Assembly: GCA_902624535.1 (NCBI GenBank) | Contig: CACNYF010000003.1 | Location: 1 to 64,000 of the forward strand | DNA length: 64,000 bases | Reading direction: 5' to 3' | From: an uncultured Pelagibacteraceae bacterium | GTDB lineage: Bacteria > Pseudomonadota > Alphaproteobacteria > Pelagibacterales > Pelagibacteraceae | Shown: piece after piece, positions 1-6,869 of the stretch | How positions within the stretch are numbered: position 1 is the first letter of the stretch | How the letters are laid out: every line of letters begins with the position of its first letter | Translations under genes and position numbers: made by a program | Notes under the pieces: generated by a model | What the model was told of the DNA's origin: nothing | Database searches by the model: none | What the model saw: the letters and a program-made list of their open reading frames with translations, nothing else

Positions 1-1047
1 TTTTTTTGAACACTGTTCTGTATCACTAGAGCCTTGAAGATCTTTTGTTCGACTATCTTTATCTTTAAGAGTTAATTCAATTGATTTTACTATTCTATTA
101 GAAGCTTCTTTTTCACCTAAGTAATCTAACATCATTGCAGCTGACCAAATTTGTCCCACCGGATTAGCTATACCTTGACCCGCAATATCTGGCGCTGATC
201 CATGAACGGGTTCAAACAAAGATGGATATTTATTTGTTGGATTTATATTTCCAGAAGGAGCAATTCCAATAGTTCCAGTACAAGCCGGACCTAGATCTGA
301 TAAAATATCTCCAAAAAGGTTTGATGCGACTATCACATCAAAACGTTCAGGACTTAGAACAAATCTAGCAGCTAATATATCAATATGGTACTGATCAGTT
401 TCCACATCAGAATATTTCTTTTTGTTCTCATTAAATCTTTCATCCCAATAAGGCATTGTAATTGATATTCCATTTGATTTTGTTGCACTTGTTAATTTTT
501 TTCTTTTTCTTTTTTTAGCTAATTCAAAAGCAAATTTTTGAACTCTATCTATTCCATATTTTGACATTACTGTTTCTTGGATAACAACTTCTCTATCAGT
601 TCCTTGATACATTCTTCCACCAACTGATGAATATTCTCCTTCAGTATTTTCTCTAACAATTATCATATCAATATCACCTGGCTTTTTATTAGCTAATGGT
701 GCATTTACACCGTCAAAAAGTTTTACTGGTCTTAAATTAATAAATTGATCAAATTCTCGTCTAAATTTTAATAATGAACCCCAAAGTGTAATATGATCTG
801 GATATTTATCTGGCATCCCAACTGCACCAAAGAAAATTGCATCATGTTTAATTAATTTATCTTTCCAATCATTTGGCATCATTTTTCCATGTTTTTCGTA
901 ATAATCACATGATGCAAAATCATAATCTTCTATATTTAATTTAAATTGATGTTGTTGAGAAATTTCTTTTAATATTTTTTGTGCCTCAGGTACAACTTCT
1001 TTACCAATACCGTCGCCAGCAATTGACGCTATAGAATACTCTTTCAT
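1..1047 (-). CDS. D-malate / tartrate dehydrogenase-like decarboxylating dehydrogenase (partial)
   Basis: This reading frame runs off the left edge, so the C-terminus is missing; 349 codons are visible, close to the roughly 360 residues usual for the family. It is absent from the ORF track only because it is open-ended. The product is an isocitrate/isopropylmalate-dehydrogenase-fold enzyme. The N-terminal GDGIGKEV loop, the ENTEGEYSSVGGR stretch and the later FEPVHGSAPDIAG motif match the DmlA/TtuC branch, which oxidatively decarboxylates D-malate or tartrate with NAD in the cytoplasm. Its start codon lies immediately beside the guaC stop, so the two are probably co-transcribed. 3-Isopropylmalate dehydrogenase is the main alternative, but the ENTEGEYS motif argues against it. 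Confidence 0.85.
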   Translation of the reverse strand, partial: MKEYSIASIAGDGIGKEVVPEAQKILKEISQQHQFKLNIEDYDFASCDYYEKHGKMMPNDWKDKLIKHDAIFFGAVGMPDKYPDHITLWGSLLKFRREFDQFINLRPVKLFDGVNAPLANKKPGDIDMIIVRENTEGEYSSVGGRMYQGTDREVVIQETVMSKYGIDRVQKFAFELAKKRKRKKLTSATKSNGISITMPYWDERFNENKKKYSDVETDQYHIDILAARFVLSPERFDVIVASNLFGDILSDLGPACTGTIGIAPSGNINPTNKYPSLFEPVHGSAPDIAGQGIANPVGQIWSAAMMLDYLGEKEASNRIVKSIELTLKDKDSRTKDLQGSSDTEQCSKK

Positions 1048-2100
1048 TTATTTTACAAATGTATCGTTAAATTGCTTTGTAACTCTTACAAAAGTTGTAC
1101 ATTTACTTAATTGTTTTAATGAGGGTGCTCCAACATATGTGCAACTACTTCTTACACCACCTAAAATATTTAAAATTGTATCATTAATTTTACCACGATA
1201 CCTAACTCTTACTGTTCTACCTTCACTGCTTCTATAATCAGATAAACCACCATAATGTTTTTTGTTAGCTGTTTCAGAACTTGATCCATAAAATTCTATA
1301 TACTTTGAACCGTTAGATTTTACTAATCTTCCTTTACCTTCATCGTGACCCGCAAACATTCCTCCAAGCATAACAAAATCAGCTCCACCGCCAAATGCTT
1401 TAGCAACATCACCTGGACATGTACATCCACCATCTGCAATTATATGTGCACCTAATCCATGAGCAGCATCAGCACATTCTATAACTGCACTTAACTGTGG
1501 ATAGCCAACTCCAGTTTGTATTCGTGTAGTACAGACGCTTCCGGGTCCAATTCCAACTTTAACAATATCTGCACCTGATAAAATTAATTCTTGAGTCATA
1601 TCAGCAGTAACAACATTACCTGCTATAATTGTTTTTGTTGGATATTTATCTCTTACAGATTTTAAAAATTTACTAAAATGCTCTGAATAACCGTTTGCAA
1701 CATCAATACAAATGAATTTAATGAAACTAAATTCTTTTAAAACTTTATCTAAATTTTGAAAATCTTCTTTTTTTGTTCCAATACTTAAAGCTACATTTGG
1801 ATATATTGATTTAATCTTTTTAAATTGTTTGATTTTTTTAACATCATGCTGTTTTGTTAAGCATGTAATCATTCCGTATTCAGATAATTTTTCAGCAACA
1901 CCAAGCACGCCTACACCATCCATATTAGCTGCCATTATAGGAATCCCAGACCATTCATTTTTACTGTATTTAAAACGGTAAGTTCGTTTTAAATTAACAT
2001 CTTTTCTACTTTTAAGAGTGCTTCTTTTAGGTCTAAAAAGTACGTCGGAATAATCTAGTTTTAGCTCTTCTTCAATTCTCACAAAAATGAAGGTATACAT
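1048..2100 (-). CDS. guaC: GMP reductase
   Basis: The protein reduces GMP to IMP with NADPH and returns guanine nucleotides to the purine pool. The N-terminal [20 protein letters not shown] stretch is almost that of E. coli GuaC, and the catalytic loop [11 protein letters not shown] places the thioimidate cysteine near residue 190. The usual protein begins at RIEE, so a GTG seven codons inside the tracked ORF is an alternative start; the ATG is kept because no clear ribosome-binding site separates them. There is no CBS domain pair, which together with the N-terminus separates it from IMP dehydrogenase. It lies directly upstream of the malate/tartrate dehydrogenase gene and diverges from the dehalogenase-like operon. 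Confidence 0.93.
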   Translation of the reverse strand: MYTFIFVRIEEELKLDYSDVLFRPKRSTLKSRKDVNLKRTYRFKYSKNEWSGIPIMAANMDGVGVLGVAEKLSEYGMITCLTKQHDVKKIKQFKKIKSIYPNVALSIGTKKEDFQNLDKVLKEFSFIKFICIDVANGYSEHFSKFLKSVRDKYPTKTIIAGNVVTADMTQELILSGADIVKVGIGPGSVCTTRIQTGVGYPQLSAVIECADAAHGLGAHIIADGGCTCPGDVAKAFGGGADFVMLGGMFAGHDEGKGRLVKSNGSKYIEFYGSSSETANKKHYGGLSDYRSSEGRTVRVRYRGKINDTILNILGGVRSSCTYVGAPSLKQLSKCTTFVRVTKQFNDTFVK

Positions 2101-2114
2101 TCAATGAATGATAA

Positions 2115-2132
2115 TTCAATTTAATAATTGAA
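2115..2132. promoter_or_regulatory. Inverted repeat in the divergent guaC / hydrolase intergenic region
   Basis: The 104-base gap between the divergent guaC and hydrolase genes contains TTCAAT-TTAATA-ATTGAA, a perfect 6-bp inverted repeat with a 6-base spacer. It is operator-like in form and position. The region is so A+T-rich that chance palindromes are common, and no regulator gene lies beside it, so the assignment is weak. No convincing -35/-10 pair could be picked out. Confidence 0.25.
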
Positions 2133-2204
2133 CTTATTAACGTTGTATTTTAACAATTTTAAAATTACTGATTGAATTATTAATATATAAATTAAAATAA
2201 ATAA

Positions 2205-3080
2205 ATGTTTGAAGGTTTTAAAAGTAAATACGTCAATGTTAAAAAGGGAAAAGTCTTTTGCAGAGTTAAAGGAGATGGTCCTCCTTTATTATTACTTCAT
2301 GGTTATCCACAAACACATTTAATGTGGCACAAAACAGCTCCCGAGTTGTCGAAATACTTTACAGTTGTTGCAGCAGACCTAAGAGGTTATGGAAATAGTT
2401 TAGCTCCACAATCTGATAGTAAACATTTTAATTATTCAAAAAGAGAAATGGCAAATGACATGAAACAAATGATGGTAAAATTAGGATATGCAAATTTTTT
2501 TGTTGCAGGTCATGATAGAGGTGGAAGAGTTGCTCATAGATTGGCAAGAGACCACAGAAAAAACGTGCTTGCTATTAGTGTATTAGATATTTGTCCAACA
2601 TTAGATATGTATGAACTAACAACTAGACATTTTGCAAAAGCATACTTCCATTGGTTTTTTTTAATTCAGCCAAAATGGTTACCTGAAAGAATGATAATGA
2701 GTGATCCAAAAAAATGGATGAAGAATTGCTTAGATAAATGGTCTGGTAATCATAAATTTGGAAAAGTTGAAGAGGGTTATCTAAAGTGCTTTAAACAACC
2801 AAATAGAATACACGGATCATGCGAGGATTATAGAGCATCTGCTACTATTGATCTTGATCATGACAGATACGACCGAAAGAAAAAATTAAATATCCCTGTT
2901 CAAGTTTTATGGGGAAAAAATGGAGTTATAGGCAAACAATTTAAACCAATTAAAATTTGGCAAAAATATTCAAATAAAAAAGTTGTTGGAGTTGCTGTTA
3001 AATCTGGACATTTTATACCAGAGCAAAATCCCAAAGAAACTATTAAACAATTAAAAAGTTTCTTTTTAAAAAATGCTTAA
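2205..3080 (+). CDS. Alpha/beta hydrolase, fluoroacetate/haloacetate dehalogenase family
   Basis: A 291-residue alpha/beta hydrolase close in pattern to fluoroacetate dehalogenase (FAcD). The characterised active-site positions are all present by position and motif: nucleophile Asp104 in GHDRGGR with carboxylate-binding Arg105 and Arg108, acid Asp128 (VLDI), general base His269 (SGHF), and the halide pocket His149-Trp150 and Tyr209 (CEDYR). The family hydrolyses haloacetates to glycolate by an ester intermediate. Lacking a signal peptide, it should be cytoplasmic. It overlaps the next gene by 8 bases and heads a three-gene operon with a dioxygenase and a permease. Halogenated substrate use in seawater is inference; related hydrolases can act as epoxide hydrolases. 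Confidence 0.78.
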   Translation: MFEGFKSKYVNVKKGKVFCRVKGDGPPLLLLHGYPQTHLMWHKTAPELSKYFTVVAADLRGYGNSLAPQSDSKHFNYSKREMANDMKQMMVKLGYANFFVAGHDRGGRVAHRLARDHRKNVLAISVLDICPTLDMYELTTRHFAKAYFHWFFLIQPKWLPERMIMSDPKKWMKNCLDKWSGNHKFGKVEEGYLKCFKQPNRIHGSCEDYRASATIDLDHDRYDRKKKLNIPVQVLWGKNGVIGKQFKPIKIWQKYSNKKVVGVAVKSGHFIPEQNPKETIKQLKSFFLKNA

Positions 3081-3861
3081 AATTATTCCTAATAAAAAAA
3101 ATATAGGCGCAGAATTAGTTTGTGATTTAAATAAAATTAATAATTCTACATTAAAAAAAATTAAATCTGCCTTATCGAAATATGGAATGATTTATTTTAG
3201 AAACCAAAAATTAAGCTCTGATTATTATGTAAAATTTGCAAAAAAATTTGGAAAACTAGCAAACTATCCAAGACTTAAAGGATTGAATAAAAAATATCCT
3301 CAAATAACTGTTGTTCAAAGAAAATCGACTGACAAAGGCCCTAGTTTTGGTGAGCAATTTCATACTGATTCAATTTATACTAAAAAACCACCTAGGTTTA
3401 CTATGTTGCTTTCTAAATTAGTTCCAAAAAAAGGTCAGGCAAACACAGATTTTTGTTCACAATATTTAGCTTATGAAAAATTACCAGCTAACTTTAAAAG
3501 AAAGTTTAAAAACGAAAAATGTATATTTTCATCAGAAGGACCTATTTCTGTAACGAGATTGGAAAGAGAGAAAGAAAAAGGGAAAAAAGCGAAAGAACTT
3601 ATTTCAAAGCATAAATTAATTAGAAAAATAAACAGTAAATACACTTTATATTGTAGTCCAGGACATTTTATTCGTTTTAATAACAGTAAAATTGACAAAA
3701 AATTAAAAGCTTATTTATTTAAACACCAATTAAAAAAAAGTTTTCAATATTCTTTAGAGTGGGAAAAGAACCAACTAGCCATTTGGGATAATAGATCTAT
3801 GCTTCATCAAGCAACTGCTTTTAAAGGAGATAGAATTATGCATAGAATTACTGTCCAATAA
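3073..3861 (+). CDS. TauD/TfdA family Fe(II)/2-oxoglutarate-dependent dioxygenase
   Basis: This cytoplasmic oxygenase would hydroxylate a small organic acid while decarboxylating 2-oxoglutarate to succinate. The iron-binding triad is visible as His97-x-Asp99 (FHTDS) and His245 (MLHQAT), with the probable 2-oxoglutarate-binding Arg258 in MHRITV at the C-terminus. At 262 residues it is slightly shorter than TauD (about 283). Its start overlaps the dehalogenase-like gene by 8 bases and its stop shares a base with the transporter start, so the three are almost certainly translated together. The substrate cannot be told: taurine, phenoxyacetate-type and other carboxylates are all used in the family. 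Confidence 0.85.
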   Translation: MLKIIPNKKNIGAELVCDLNKINNSTLKKIKSALSKYGMIYFRNQKLSSDYYVKFAKKFGKLANYPRLKGLNKKYPQITVVQRKSTDKGPSFGEQFHTDSIYTKKPPRFTMLLSKLVPKKGQANTDFCSQYLAYEKLPANFKRKFKNEKCIFSSEGPISVTRLEREKEKGKKAKELISKHKLIRKINSKYTLYCSPGHFIRFNNSKIDKKLKAYLFKHQLKKSFQYSLEWEKNQLAIWDNRSMLHQATAFKGDRIMHRITVQ

Positions 3862-4784
3862 TGTTCCAGGTATTTCTAGGGTTAACACCATTTATAGGAA
3901 TTACTCTTATTGGTTATATTTTGGGATATATTAAAATATTTGATTTACAAAAGGCTAAAATATTTAATTTATTTTCATTTTATATAGCAGTACCAGCTTT
4001 AATCATAAAACTAGTTGCACAAAGTGATGTTGGTGAAATAGATGTATCTCAAATTTCATCATATTTTTTTATGCAATTAACAAGTGGAATATTTGCTTTC
4101 TTATTAACCAAAAATACTTTCAAAAGATCAATACAAGAATCTATTATTTGGGCTCTAACAGTTGCTTTATCCAATCACGTAATATTAGTTTTACCTATTG
4201 CTGAAATATTCTTTGCTGGAAGTACTATAACTCAAATATCAGGCATTATTTTAATGGATAGCGTTGTGTTATTATCCATAGTTAGTTTCTTTTTAGAACT
4301 TACAGTAAAAAAAAAAATTAAATTATTTCATTTTTTAAGAAATTTAATATTAAACCCGATGATATTAGCAATATTAATTGGATTGATAATAAGAATTTCA
4401 AAAATCAATATAGACGAAACACCGTTTGAGTATATTCTTCAAAGATTGGCAGCATGTGTTATGCCAGTTGGTCTATTTGCAATCGGTATTATTCTCTCTT
4501 TTTACTCAAAAAAAGTTTTTAATAAATTAACAATCACTATTTCAATATTAAAACTTATTATATCACCATTGATTTTGCTATTTTTAGGGTACACAATCTT
4601 TAGCTTATCAAATCCAATAAATTTTGCTGGAGCTTTGTTGGTGAGTGTTGGCCCTTGTGGAGCCACCTCAATTGTTATGTGCTCTGCATATAATGTAAGT
4701 CCAGAAAATATTATTAAAGCAATATTTATTTCAACATTTGCTTCAATATTTACTTTTTTATTTACTATAAATTTATTAAATTAA
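3861..4784 (+). CDS. AEC (auxin efflux carrier) family permease
   Basis: A 307-residue integral membrane protein with about ten hydrophobic helices arranged as two halves, as in the AEC family, whose bacterial members carry malate, malonate and other small carboxylates. The last quarter has the SVGPCGATSIVMCSAYNVSPE segment typical of the second-half crossover. It starts on the last base of the dioxygenase stop codon (TAATG), so it is translationally coupled to it. By context it probably moves the substrate or product of the dehalogenase/dioxygenase pair, but direction and substrate are not shown by the sequence. Confidence 0.82.
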   Translation: MFQVFLGLTPFIGITLIGYILGYIKIFDLQKAKIFNLFSFYIAVPALIIKLVAQSDVGEIDVSQISSYFFMQLTSGIFAFLLTKNTFKRSIQESIIWALTVALSNHVILVLPIAEIFFAGSTITQISGIILMDSVVLLSIVSFFLELTVKKKIKLFHFLRNLILNPMILAILIGLIIRISKINIDETPFEYILQRLAACVMPVGLFAIGIILSFYSKKVFNKLTITISILKLIISPLILLFLGYTIFSLSNPINFAGALLVSVGPCGATSIVMCSAYNVSPENIIKAIFISTFASIFTFLFTINLLN

Positions 4785-4788
4785 AATA

Positions 4789-5238
4789 ATGTTTAAAAAA
4801 ATATTTAGTATTGTTTTTATTTCTGTTTTTTTATCATCTATTTCGTTAGCTAAAGATAAAATAGATCAAACAATTGATAAAACCACTGACTTTTTGAAAT
4901 CTTTAACTAAGAAAAGTTTAAATAAATCTCAAACAGCAGAATTTTTGAATAATTATGCAATAACTTTGGAAGATGAAAGAAATCAAGGTGTTGTAACCTA
5001 TATATTTGACGAAAAGAATTACAAAAGATACCAAGCTGGAAAAGTTATTTCAGAAGATGGATGGAGATTTACAAACTTAGGTAAGTTAAGAGTATTTTCA
5101 GGTGATATTAAATTAACATGGAAATTTAAACTTGATAAGCAAAACGTAATAGTAATCAAGACTAAATTCCAACCAATTGGGAAAGAATATCCTTTTACTT
5201 ATCAACTAAAAGATAAGTTTTTTGAAAAGATCAATTAA
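4789..5238 (+). CDS. Hypothetical secreted protein
   Basis: I do not recognise this 149-residue protein. The first 21 residues form a clear Sec signal peptide (lysines, a hydrophobic run, then SLA before KDK), so it is probably periplasmic. The mature part is lysine-rich with alternating beta-type segments (VTYIFDE, IKLTWKFK, VIVIKTKF) that suggest a small beta-sandwich; there are no cysteines. It begins four bases after the AEC permease stop and its stop overlaps the start of the next tiny ORF, so it looks like the fourth gene of this operon. Confidence 0.7.
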   Translation: MFKKIFSIVFISVFLSSISLAKDKIDQTIDKTTDFLKSLTKKSLNKSQTAEFLNNYAITLEDERNQGVVTYIFDEKNYKRYQAGKVISEDGWRFTNLGKLRVFSGDIKLTWKFKLDKQNVIVIKTKFQPIGKEYPFTYQLKDKFFEKIN

Positions 5239-5351
5239 TGTCTAAAAGATATAGTGGAAAATCATTCAAAGACTCTAGTGTAATGAAAAAAGCTAAACTT
5301 TCTTTGAAGGAAAAAAGAAAAATTAAAAAAGATAAGAAAAAGAACAAGTGA
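5238..5351 (+). CDS. Very small lysine-rich basic protein
   Basis: A 37-codon ORF below the ORF-track cutoff. It starts with ATG overlapping the previous stop (TAATG) and ends in TGA at the exact left edge of the 101-base direct repeat. The peptide begins MSKRYSGKSFKDSS and ends in a run of lysines and arginines (KEKRKIKKDKKKNK). Such strongly basic short proteins can bind nucleic acid or ribosomes, but no family is recognised. Translational coupling to the upstream gene and the lack of an alternative frame support it as a real gene; comparison with relatives would decide. Confidence 0.5.
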   Translation: MSKRYSGKSFKDSSVMKKAKLSLKEKRKIKKDKKKNK

Positions 5352-5359
5352 AATCTTGT

Positions 5360-5387
5360 TTGCAACAAAAAATAAAAGTAGTATAAA
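5360..5387 (+). promoter_or_regulatory. Duplicated tRNA promoter
   Basis: TTGCAA and TATAAA are separated by 16 bases, with the -10 ending 15 bases before the tRNA start, which is the expected layout of a tRNA promoter. The same promoter precedes the intact tRNA at 6793, where the -35 reads TTGCAT; this is the only base differing between the repeats. In this left copy the promoter no longer feeds a complete tRNA and instead points into the cargo gene at 5540. Confidence 0.6.
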
Positions 5388-5402
5388 CCAACAATTATTT
5401 AC

Positions 5403-5451
5403 GGCGGGGTAGCTCAGTTGGTTAGAGCGCGGGACTCATAAGCCCGAGGTC
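5403..5451 (+). pseudogene. Truncated tRNA(CAU) remnant
   Basis: The acceptor 5' strand, D-arm, anticodon arm with CAT and the variable loop are identical to the intact tRNA at 6793-6869. The T-arm and acceptor 3' strand are missing, so no cloverleaf can form and it cannot be a working tRNA. Following bases such as CCATTGTTAAATAG keep weak positional resemblance to CAGTGGTTCGATCC, which could be a decayed 3' half or chance. It marks the left junction of the inserted cassette. Confidence 0.92.
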
Positions 5452-5503
5452 CATTGTTAAATAGCCTTGAAACACAATCATTATTTATAATTAATAAAAT
5501 ATT

Positions 5504-5521
5504 GATCACAAATAGATCACA
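5504..5521 (+). repeat. Left GATCACA heptamer pair, 11-bp period
   Basis: Two identical GATCACA heptamers start at 5504 and 5515, one helical turn apart, with a four-base spacer (AATA). A third copy lies at 5554 inside the first codons of the cargo gene. The same pair with the same spacing and orientation occurs near the right end at 6704 and 6715. The phasing and location just inside both junctions resemble arm-type binding sites of tyrosine recombinases, though a transcription factor operator would look similar. Confidence 0.75.
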
Positions 5522-5539
5522 CTGATAATATCTTTTTAT

Positions 5540-6511
5540 ATGAAAAAAAAGCTGATCACAAAAATATTAGCTATAATTTTTCTGAAATTAATATTTAATC
5601 TTAATACATTTGCTGCAGAACAAACAAAGGCTAGATATGAAAAAATAGCTCAAGAATTTACAAAGAACACTAATGTAAAGATAAAACCAAGCATGTTAAA
5701 AATGAAAGGTCTATCGTTTAAAGAATCTATAGGCTATCTTGGTAAAGGTGAGATGGCTGTTGTCAAAGGTTCTCCGGAGTCAGCATTTAAAGGTAAAGAG
5801 TTTTATCAAATTGTAATTGACTATTCGAATTGTGTTAAAGATTACTACGGACATAATGATTGCAATCATTCTGGAGGTGTAACTAGATCTGAAGTTAGAG
5901 ATAAAAATAAGCCAACTTTTAGTAAAGGAACTGAGAAATGGATCCATTATGCTGTAAGACCAATGCAAAATTTTTTTGATAGTAGAAAAAAACATATAAG
6001 TCAGTGTTATGCCAAGATACCTGGTAGAGGCGGTGGATACCCAACATTTTTTTTGACGTTCAGAGATAACTATTTATGGGTTAACTTACAACAAGCCGGC
6101 ATTCTAAATTCATCTACAGGGAATTATAACCAAAAATCAATTTGGGCTAAATTAAAAAATTTTGAGGGAAAAATAACTAATAATCTTGGAGCAACTGAAT
6201 GGACTAGTATTTTAGTTCACATGATAAATAGGTCAGACAAAAAAGGATTAATTGAAATTTTTATCGATGGATCTGAAAAACCTACATATAAATTTGAAGG
6301 ACCATTATATTCATCTCATCCTAAAGATAGACCAACAACAAAATGTTATTTAAAAATTGGAGCAGTAGCAGAAAATAATAAAAGAGCATTACAAGATGAT
6401 ATTAAAGAAAAATTTGGAGACATAACTGAGAATATGGTTGTATGGTACGATTCTCTAGTAATTGGAAAAACAAGAAAAAAAGTTATGGATAATGTAGAAA
6501 AAGATAAATGA
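5540..6511 (+). CDS. Secreted polysaccharide-lyase-like jelly-roll protein (cassette cargo)
   Basis: A 323-residue protein with a Sec signal peptide (residues 1-26, ending FAA). The mature part has the order of features seen in concanavalin-like polysaccharide lyases (heparin-lyase/alginate-lyase fold): RSEVR at 116-120, HISQCYAKIPG near 152-162, WTSILVHM at 221-228, GLIEIFIDG, CYLKIGAVAEN at 269-279 and a closing VWYDSLVIG strand. The RSEVR and YLKIG strands recall the R-[ST]-E-[LV]-R and Y-F-K-x-G motifs of alginate lyases. It probably acts in the periplasm or outside the cell on an anionic polysaccharide. It is the main cargo of the tRNA cassette, about 90 bases downstream of the truncated tRNA. 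The fold is a moderate call; substrate is unknown. Confidence 0.6.
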   Translation: MKKKLITKILAIIFLKLIFNLNTFAAEQTKARYEKIAQEFTKNTNVKIKPSMLKMKGLSFKESIGYLGKGEMAVVKGSPESAFKGKEFYQIVIDYSNCVKDYYGHNDCNHSGGVTRSEVRDKNKPTFSKGTEKWIHYAVRPMQNFFDSRKKHISQCYAKIPGRGGGYPTFFLTFRDNYLWVNLQQAGILNSSTGNYNQKSIWAKLKNFEGKITNNLGATEWTSILVHMINRSDKKGLIEIFIDGSEKPTYKFEGPLYSSHPKDRPTTKCYLKIGAVAENNKRALQDDIKEKFGDITENMVVWYDSLVIGKTRKKVMDNVEKDK

Positions 6512-6660
6512 AAAAACTTTTAGGGATAATTTTTATTTTAATTTTACTGGTGATATTAGCCCAAACATACGAGTCAGTATCTTGTAGAGAGCACGTAGAA
6601 AGATTAAAACTGACTGGTTCTGAGGCTGAAAATGAATTCAAAAAATGTAAAAGCTTTTAA
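6508..6660 (+). CDS. Small membrane-anchored or secreted peptide of the cassette
   Basis: A 50-codon ORF missed by the track. Its ATG overlaps the stop of the lyase-like gene (ATGA), so the two are translationally coupled. Residues 1-18 are a strongly hydrophobic helix after MKK, acting as an anchor or signal peptide. The outer part is charged and has two cysteines (SCREH and KKCKSF) that could form a disulfide. No family is recognised. Overlap and the lack of any other gene in the cassette suggest that it works with the secreted lyase-like protein. Confidence 0.6.
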   Translation: MKKLLGIIFILILLVILAQTYESVSCREHVERLKLTGSEAENEFKKCKSF

Positions 6661-6703
6661 TACTAGACGCGGGACAGAAACCAAATTTTATCTTTGAAAA
6701 AAC

Positions 6704-6732
6704 GATCACAATTAGATCACACTCAGATCAGA
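6704..6732 (+). repeat. Right GATCACA heptamer array, 11-bp period
   Basis: GATCACA starts at 6704 and 6715, followed by a one-base variant GATCAGA at 6726, giving three units phased at exactly 11 bases. The array ends eight bases before the right copy of the 101-base direct repeat. It is the counterpart of the pair at 5504-5521, in the same orientation. Upstream, at about 6666-6674, lies ACGCGGGAC, an eight-base match (CGCGGGAC) to the tRNA anticodon stem, which may be a remnant of an older junction. Confidence 0.75.
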
Positions 6733-6740
6733 AATTACAT

Positions 6741-6841
6741 AAATCTTGTTTGCATCAAAAAATAAAAGTAGTATAAACCAACAATTATTTACGGCGGGGT
6801 AGCTCAGTTGGTTAGAGCGCGGGACTCATAAGCCCGAGGTC
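6741..6841. repeat. Right copy of the 101-bp direct repeat
   Basis: Identical to 5351-5451 except for one base in the promoter -35. Here the repeat continues into an intact tRNA 3' half, so this copy supplies a functional promoter and 5' end. If the cassette inserted by recombination within the tRNA, this copy was brought in by the element and restored the gene. Confidence 0.97.
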
Positions 6842-6869
6842 AGTGGTTCGATCCCACTTCCCGCTACCA
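6793..6869 (+). tRNA. tRNA with CAU anticodon, probably elongator tRNA-Met
   Basis: A complete 77-base cloverleaf with encoded CCA. Acceptor GGCGGGG pairs with TCCCGCT (G-T at both ends), the D-stem is GCTC/GAGC, the anticodon loop is CTCATAA, and the T-stem AGTGG/CCACT holds TTCGATC. The anticodon stem has one A-G mismatch at 31-39. G2-C71, C3-G70 and A73 agree with methionine identity, and G1-T72 with a paired D-stem is not the initiator pattern. A CAU-anticodon tRNA-Ile2 (lysidine type) cannot be excluded. The apt gene, on the other strand, ends on the very next base. Confidence 0.93.

Larger units (their letters stand above)
5351..5451. repeat. Left copy of a 101-bp direct repeat (tRNA promoter plus 5' part of tRNA)
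   Basis: These 101 bases recur at 6741-6841 with a single difference (A at 5365, T at 6755). The unit covers the tRNA promoter and the tRNA from its first base through the anticodon arm and variable loop. After GAGGTC the two copies diverge abruptly: the right one continues into a normal T-arm and acceptor, the left one into unrelated sequence with only scattered matches. The two copies are 1,390 bases apart and in the same orientation, as at the ends of a cassette inserted by site-specific or homologous recombination inside a tRNA gene. Confidence 0.97.
5452..6841. mobile_element. tRNA-anchored cargo cassette, about 1.39 kb, no integrase
   Basis: Taking the break point after the common GAGGTC, one cassette unit is 1,390 bases. 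It holds a secreted polysaccharide-lyase-like gene, a 50-codon gene overlapping it, GATCACA heptamer arrays just inside both ends, and at its right end a fresh copy of the tRNA promoter and 5' part that restores the tRNA. Deleting the unit would leave the basic ORF, a normal tRNA and apt. No recombinase gene is present in the unit or the window, so it would have to be mobilised in trans. The mobile nature is inference from this architecture. Confidence 0.65.

Noticed and set aside
5403-5479. A second functional tRNA(CAU) gene
   Set aside because: The sequence after the variable loop cannot form a T-arm or pair with the acceptor 5' strand; it is a truncated copy.
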